From Vibrio orientalis CIP 102891 = ATCC 33934 (GTDB lineage: Bacteria; Pseudomonadota; Gammaproteobacteria; Enterobacterales; Vibrionaceae): a stretch of DNA of 64,000 nucleotides. The position numbers were made by a program, and so were the translations under genes. This document shows positions 57,490 to 64,000 of the stretch, piece by piece. Each line of letters opens with the position of its first letter. Position 1 is the stretch's first letter. The notes under the pieces are model-generated. The model did no database searches and was not told where the DNA came from. It saw nothing but the letters and a program-made list of their open reading frames with translations. The stretch is taken from positions 98,343-162,342 of the forward strand of contig NZ_ACZV01000001.1 in the NCBI RefSeq assembly GCF_000176235.1, given 5' to 3'.

Positions 57490-58872
57490 TCACTTTACTT
57501 CGATGTACCCCATAAGCCCTGTTTTCATATGCTCTATGACATGACAATGATACATCCAGCGCCCTGGGTTATCAGCAACAAATGCGGCTTTCGCACTGCC
57601 ATTCTTACCAAGTAGGACAGTGTCGGTATGAAACGGCTCAGTCACTTTTCTACCATCTAACTCAAGTACAGTGAACGTATGACCATGAAGATGAATGGGA
57701 TGATGGTATTGAGTGACGTTCTTGAGATTAAATATATAGGTCTTTCCGAGATCAAGCGTCGCTAGAGGTGCAGGAATATTATCTTTACTCATCCCCTCCC
57801 AAGCGCGTTTATTGGTCAGCCAGAATTTAGGTATCACTTTACCATCTTTGCCTACTGGGCTTACTGCACCTTCCCATTCAAAAACAAAGTCTATTTCTTC
57901 AGCACGATCGAGAGCTAACGCAGGAACCGGATTAAGAGGCAATATTGGGATCGGTTGCTGATCTGGAAGATCCGAGGCGATCACTTGAAAGTCGCACAAA
58001 GAAAATGGAAAGCGCCCTTTCATTTGACGTACGTATACACGCTCTCCTGCTTTCGGAGCAGTAAAAGCAATATCAACCCTCATTCCTGGTCCTATCTTGT
58101 GCTGTATGAGCTTATCGGGCGTTTTAATAGGGTTTCCATCAATTGCTATCACCCAGGCATTAACACCTTCTATAGCAATAGGGTAAGTGATTGTATTATC
58201 GACATTAGCAATTCTAAGCCGCGTTGTAGCGTTGGCCTTAAGAGTATACGTCGGCTCATGAGTGCCATTGACACTACTCCACTCACCCGGCGTTCCCATA
58301 CGAGCGCTAAGACGTGGGATCATTAAGTCTTTCCACTGACCTTGCTTATCTAGGTGCCAATGTTTGAGCATCAACTCATGCTCCTCATCAAACTCAACAG
58401 GAACAACTTCTTCGACGATAATTAAACCAACTAAGCCCATACCAAGCTGCTTTACGCTATTCATATGTGGGTGGTACCAAAATGTGCCAGCGTCAGGAGG
58501 CGTAAAGCGATAGACAAAGGTTTCACCTGGCATTATCGGGGGTTGACTAAGAAATGGCACTCCATCCATTTCTATTGGGATTCTAAGTCCATGCCAGTGA
58601 ATCGTCGTAGACTCAGATAGCTTATTGGTAAACCTAATCGTAACCTCTTGTCCCTGACGACAACGGATAGTTGGAGCGGGTATTTGCCCATTAAAGCCTA
58701 AGACATTGGTTTGAAAACCTGGTACGAGCTCTGCCGTTGTAGGCTCAGCGGTAAGATCATATACCAAGGAGCCATTACTACTTTCTGTTCGAGTTACTGA
58801 ACACGCTGGTAAGATACTCATCGCTGAAATAGCCAAGCTAGATTTGATGAAATGACGACGTGAAATATTCAT
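57490..58872 (-). CDS. Tat-exported multicopper oxidase
   Basis: 460 residues with three cupredoxin domains. Twin-arginine signal MNISRRHFIKSSLAISAMSI with AC afterwards (LPACS) that also looks like a lipobox, so it may be a lipoprotein. Copper ligands: HWHG near 94-97, WYHPHMNS near 134, HPIHLHGHTF near 393, and HCHVIEHMKTG near 444 (T1 site with methionine). CueO/SufI/CumA-like; probably oxidises Cu(I), Fe(II) or phenolics in the periplasm. It lacks the methionine-rich insert of CueO. A Fur-box-like sequence lies upstream. Confidence 0.92.
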   Translation of the reverse strand: MNISRRHFIKSSLAISAMSILPACSVTRTESSNGSLVYDLTAEPTTAELVPGFQTNVLGFNGQIPAPTIRCRQGQEVTIRFTNKLSESTTIHWHGLRIPIEMDGVPFLSQPPIMPGETFVYRFTPPDAGTFWYHPHMNSVKQLGMGLVGLIIVEEVVPVEFDEEHELMLKHWHLDKQGQWKDLMIPRLSARMGTPGEWSSVNGTHEPTYTLKANATTRLRIANVDNTITYPIAIEGVNAWVIAIDGNPIKTPDKLIQHKIGPGMRVDIAFTAPKAGERVYVRQMKGRFPFSLCDFQVIASDLPDQQPIPILPLNPVPALALDRAEEIDFVFEWEGAVSPVGKDGKVIPKFWLTNKRAWEGMSKDNIPAPLATLDLGKTYIFNLKNVTQYHHPIHLHGHTFTVLELDGRKVTEPFHTDTVLLGKNGSAKAAFVADNPGRWMYHCHVIEHMKTGLMGYIEVK

Positions 58873-58921
58873 AAACTTAGAGGTTACTGAGTAGGTTATA
58901 CTCGTAACTGTAACACCTTGA

Positions 58922-58936
58922 TATTAATAATTCTCA
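58922..58936 (-). promoter_or_regulatory. Fur-box-like sequence upstream of the multicopper oxidase
   Basis: Minus strand TGAGAATTATTAATA matches the 7-1-7 Fur consensus at 11 of 14 defined positions, about 50 bp before the gene. Suggestive only. Confidence 0.35.
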
Positions 58937-58974
58937 ATAAGATTAAAGTTTGAGGAGTGCCAGATCCTTAAACA

Positions 58975-59008
58975 AAAAAAGCCTTAGTCGAAAGACTAAG
59001 GCTTTTAA
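58975..59008 (-). terminator. Terminator at the end of the rrn-linked transcript
   Basis: Minus strand stem AAAAGCCTTAGTC/GACTAAGGCTTTT with a TTTC-type loop and U-run. Follows the degenerate tRNA-Trp. Confidence 0.9.
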
Positions 59009-59010
59009 TA

Positions 59011-59101
59011 TGGTAGAGATGAAGCAACTCAATCTCCCAACACGCGCTGTTTTTTGGTAAGTCGCGGAATCCGCTGCTCTGCCAGTTGAATACTTCAACA
59101 C
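59011..59101 (-). pseudogene. Degenerate tRNA-Trp copy
   Basis: Minus strand: CAACTGGCAGAGCAGCGG then ATTCC matches the D arm and 5' anticodon stem of the intact tRNA-Trp at 59147, and GCGTGTTGGGAG matches its 3' anticodon stem and variable loop. Between these, about 14 extra bases replace the anticodon CCA loop. The T arm and both acceptor strands have drifted, though a 3' CCA is still there. Both this copy and the intact one are followed by a similar hairpin and TTAA(A)TATGG, so the entire tRNA-plus-terminator unit was duplicated. Confidence 0.8.
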
Positions 59102-59109
59102 CAGAAAGC

Positions 59110-59142
59110 AAAAAAGGCTCCAGCCTTTCGACTAGAGCCTTA
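59110..59142 (-). terminator. Hairpin after the intact tRNA-Trp
   Basis: Minus strand stem AAGGCTCTAGTCG / CGAAAGGCTGGAGCCTT-like (AAGGCTC / GAGCCTT ends paired) followed by a U-run. It precedes the degenerate tRNA-Trp copy, so transcription may often stop before that copy. Confidence 0.7.
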
Positions 59143-59146
59143 AATA

Positions 59147-59223
<77 letters not shown>

Positions 59224-59285
59224 GTAGAATCTTTTCAAATTGTAGATTCAAAAAAACCTCGCTATAAGCGAGGTCTTCAAATAAG

Positions 59286-59362
59286 TGGCGGAGCGGACGG
59301 GACTCGAACCCGCGACCCCCGGCGTGACAGGCCGGTATTCTAACCAACTGAACTACCGCTCC
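59286..59362 (-). tRNA. tRNA-Asp(GTC)
   Basis: 77 nt including CCA. Acceptor GGAGCGG/CCGCTCC, anticodon arm CCGGC-CTGTCAC-GCCGG giving GUC. Distal tRNA of the rrn operon, 32 bp after 5S. Confidence 0.97.
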
Positions 59363-59394
59363 GCACTGGTTAGACTCTAGAGTCTAAATTTAAA

Positions 59395-59513
59395 GCCTGG
59401 CGATGTCCTACTCTCACATGGGGAAACCCCACACTACCATCGGCGCTAATTCGTTTCACTTCTGAGTTCGGCATGGAAGTCAGGTGGGTCCAAATCGCTA
59501 TGGTCGCCAAGCA
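59395..59513 (-). rRNA. rrf: 5S rRNA
   Basis: Minus strand TGCTTGGCGACCATAGCG...CCATGCCGAACTCAGAAGTG...GTAGGACATCGCCAGGC; conserved 5S loops and the closing stem GCTTGGCGA/TCGCCAGGC are present. About 119 nt; ends are estimated. Confidence 0.96.
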
Positions 59514-59599
59514 AATTCTTAAAATTCGGAAAGCTGTTTAAGTTCTTAACACATTCAATATTCTTGTATTGAGTCCATCAAAACCCTTTGGGTGTTGTA

Positions 59600-62489
<2,890 letters not shown>

Positions 62490-62786
62490 ATACAACCCCA
62501 AAGAGTTTCGCGAAGCGAATCTTGAGGATGTTGTTTAAACAACCAAAGTTGTCTGCATTTTTATACATGTGCAGACTCGATTTTGCCGGACTCAATTTTG
62601 AATAGTCACTAAAAGTGACATTCCCAAGAACACTTGAATGTGTTGTATTGGTGTTTGTCATAAAGACAAACATTGAGAACTTTACAATCAACAAATAATT
62701 TGTTGATTTGTCAGCTTTCCAAATTGTTAAAGAGCTAGATTTCTAATGAAACCATTTTTAAACACACTCGTAAGAATGCTTAAAGA
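62490..62786 (-). other. Spacer between tRNA-Val and 23S
   Basis: 297 bp transcribed spacer of the rrn operon. It holds inverted sequences expected for 23S processing stems (for example ACCCCAAAG... near 62495). No gene. Confidence 0.5.
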
Positions 62787-62862
62787 TGGTGGGCGATACC
62801 GGGCTCGAACCAGTGACCCCCTGCTTGTAAGGCAGGTGCTCTCCCAACTGAGCTAATCGCCC
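62787..62862 (-). tRNA. tRNA-Val(TAC)
   Basis: 76 nt including CCA, acceptor GGGCGAT/ATCGCCC, anticodon arm CTGCC-TTACAAG-CAGGG giving UAC. Fourth spacer tRNA. Confidence 0.97.
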
Positions 62863-62900
62863 ATATTAGTTTTACTTCTTATAGGAAGAAGCTTCTCGAA

Positions 62901-62976
62901 TGGTGGAGCTATGCGGGATCGAACCGCAGACCTCCTGCGTGCAAGGCAGGCGCTCTCCCAGCTGAGCTATAGCCCC
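62901..62976 (-). tRNA. tRNA-Ala(TGC)
   Basis: 76 nt including CCA, anticodon arm CTGCC-TTGCACG-CAGGA giving UGC. Third spacer tRNA. Acceptor GGGGCTA pairs with TAGCTCC, including a G-T pair. Confidence 0.97.
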
Positions 62977-62986
62977 ATCGAGAAAA

Positions 62987-63062
62987 TGGTGGGTCGTGCA
63001 GGATTCGAACCTGCGACCAATTGATTAAAAGTCAACTGCTCTACCAACTGAGCTAACGACCC
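62987..63062 (-). tRNA. tRNA-Lys(TTT)
   Basis: 76 nt including CCA, acceptor GGGTCGT/ACGACCC, anticodon arm TTGAC-TTTTAAT-CAATT giving UUU (last stem pair G-T type). Second spacer tRNA. Confidence 0.97.
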
Positions 63063-63064
63063 AA

Positions 63065-63140
63065 TGGTATCCCGTAGGGGAGTCGAACCCCTGTTACCGC
63101 CGTGAAAGGGCGGTGTCCTAGGCCTCTAGACGAACGGGAC
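63065..63140 (-). tRNA. tRNA-Glu(TTC)
   Basis: 76 nt including CCA, starts GTCCCGTTCGTCTAGAGG, anticodon arm CCGCC-CTTTCAC-GGCGG giving UUC. First spacer tRNA after 16S. The set Glu-Lys-Ala-Val is a known Vibrio 16S-23S spacer type. Confidence 0.97.
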
Positions 63141-63228
63141 ACTAGTTGAACACCTTGGGGGGTGTTCCATCTCTTAAACTACATAAACCATCAATCTGTG
63201 TGGACACTCATCGTGAGTAATCATCGTA

Positions 63229-64000
<772 letters not shown>

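Overview
The window is chromosomal DNA of a Vibrio (Gammaproteobacteria), almost certainly chromosome 1 close to its replication origin. The main reasons are Vibrio-type gene content and order (thiCEFSGH with a TPP riboswitch, rmuC-ubiE-ubiJ-ubiB-tatABC, hemB, polA-spf-engB-csrC-yihI-hemN, ilvC/ilvY, a vexRAB-type efflux operon), an rRNA operon at the right edge, and four parS-type sites inside about 7 kb, which in vibrios mark the origin-proximal part of chromosome 1. The species cannot be decided from this window. There is no insertion sequence, prophage, CRISPR array or genomic island; almost everything is core genome.

Layout, left to right. 1-3002: an oligopeptide/dipeptide-type ABC transporter (partial binding protein and a double-domain ATPase). 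3695-4460: a tRNA operon Arg-His-(degenerate Pro)-Pro-His-Pro on the minus strand. 4716-7237: cytochrome c5 and Rep helicase. 7398-12281: a TetR repressor with its palindromic operator, then an RND efflux adaptor and pump. 12428-16129: ubiK, an exported protein of unknown function, and the divergent ilvC/ilvY pair. 16324-19594: hemN, a DUF2489 protein, yihI and a methyltransferase. 19704-20050: a CsrB/CsrC-family RNA. 20320-25289: cytochrome c4, engB, Spot 42 RNA and polA. 25614-25836: RyhB RNA with a Fur-box promoter. 25914-34673: GNAT, hemB, tatD, and the rmuC-ubiEJB-tatABC gene row. 34841-45101: transporters, HDOD protein, flavoprotein, uspB/ftnA/uspA, rsmJ, and a large periplasmic-sensing GGDEF-EAL protein. 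45205-50206: asnC, a small H-NS-like protein, MFS/LysR pair, aminopeptidase P and a 7-bp tandem repeat. 50311-56921: parS sites and the thiamin operon with its riboswitch. 56993-58872: CrcB fluoride channel and a Tat-exported multicopper oxidase. 59011-64000: an rrn operon on the minus strand (16S partial, Glu, Lys, Ala, Val, 23S, 5S, Asp, Trp and a degenerate Trp).

Three global regulatory RNAs sit within 6 kb (CsrC, Spot 42, RyhB), linking carbon, sugar and iron control. Spot 42 retains the 15-codon SpfP reading frame known from E. coli. RyhB carries a 23-codon frame with a well-placed Shine-Dalgarno that runs straight through its conserved base-pairing core; this is the observation most likely to be new. 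Other points worth attention: two degenerate tRNAs, both disrupted near the anticodon; an N-terminal extension of about 230 residues on ThiE; a DnaA-box cluster upstream of polA; and a tandem CTAG-containing repeat beginning at the aminopeptidase stop codon.
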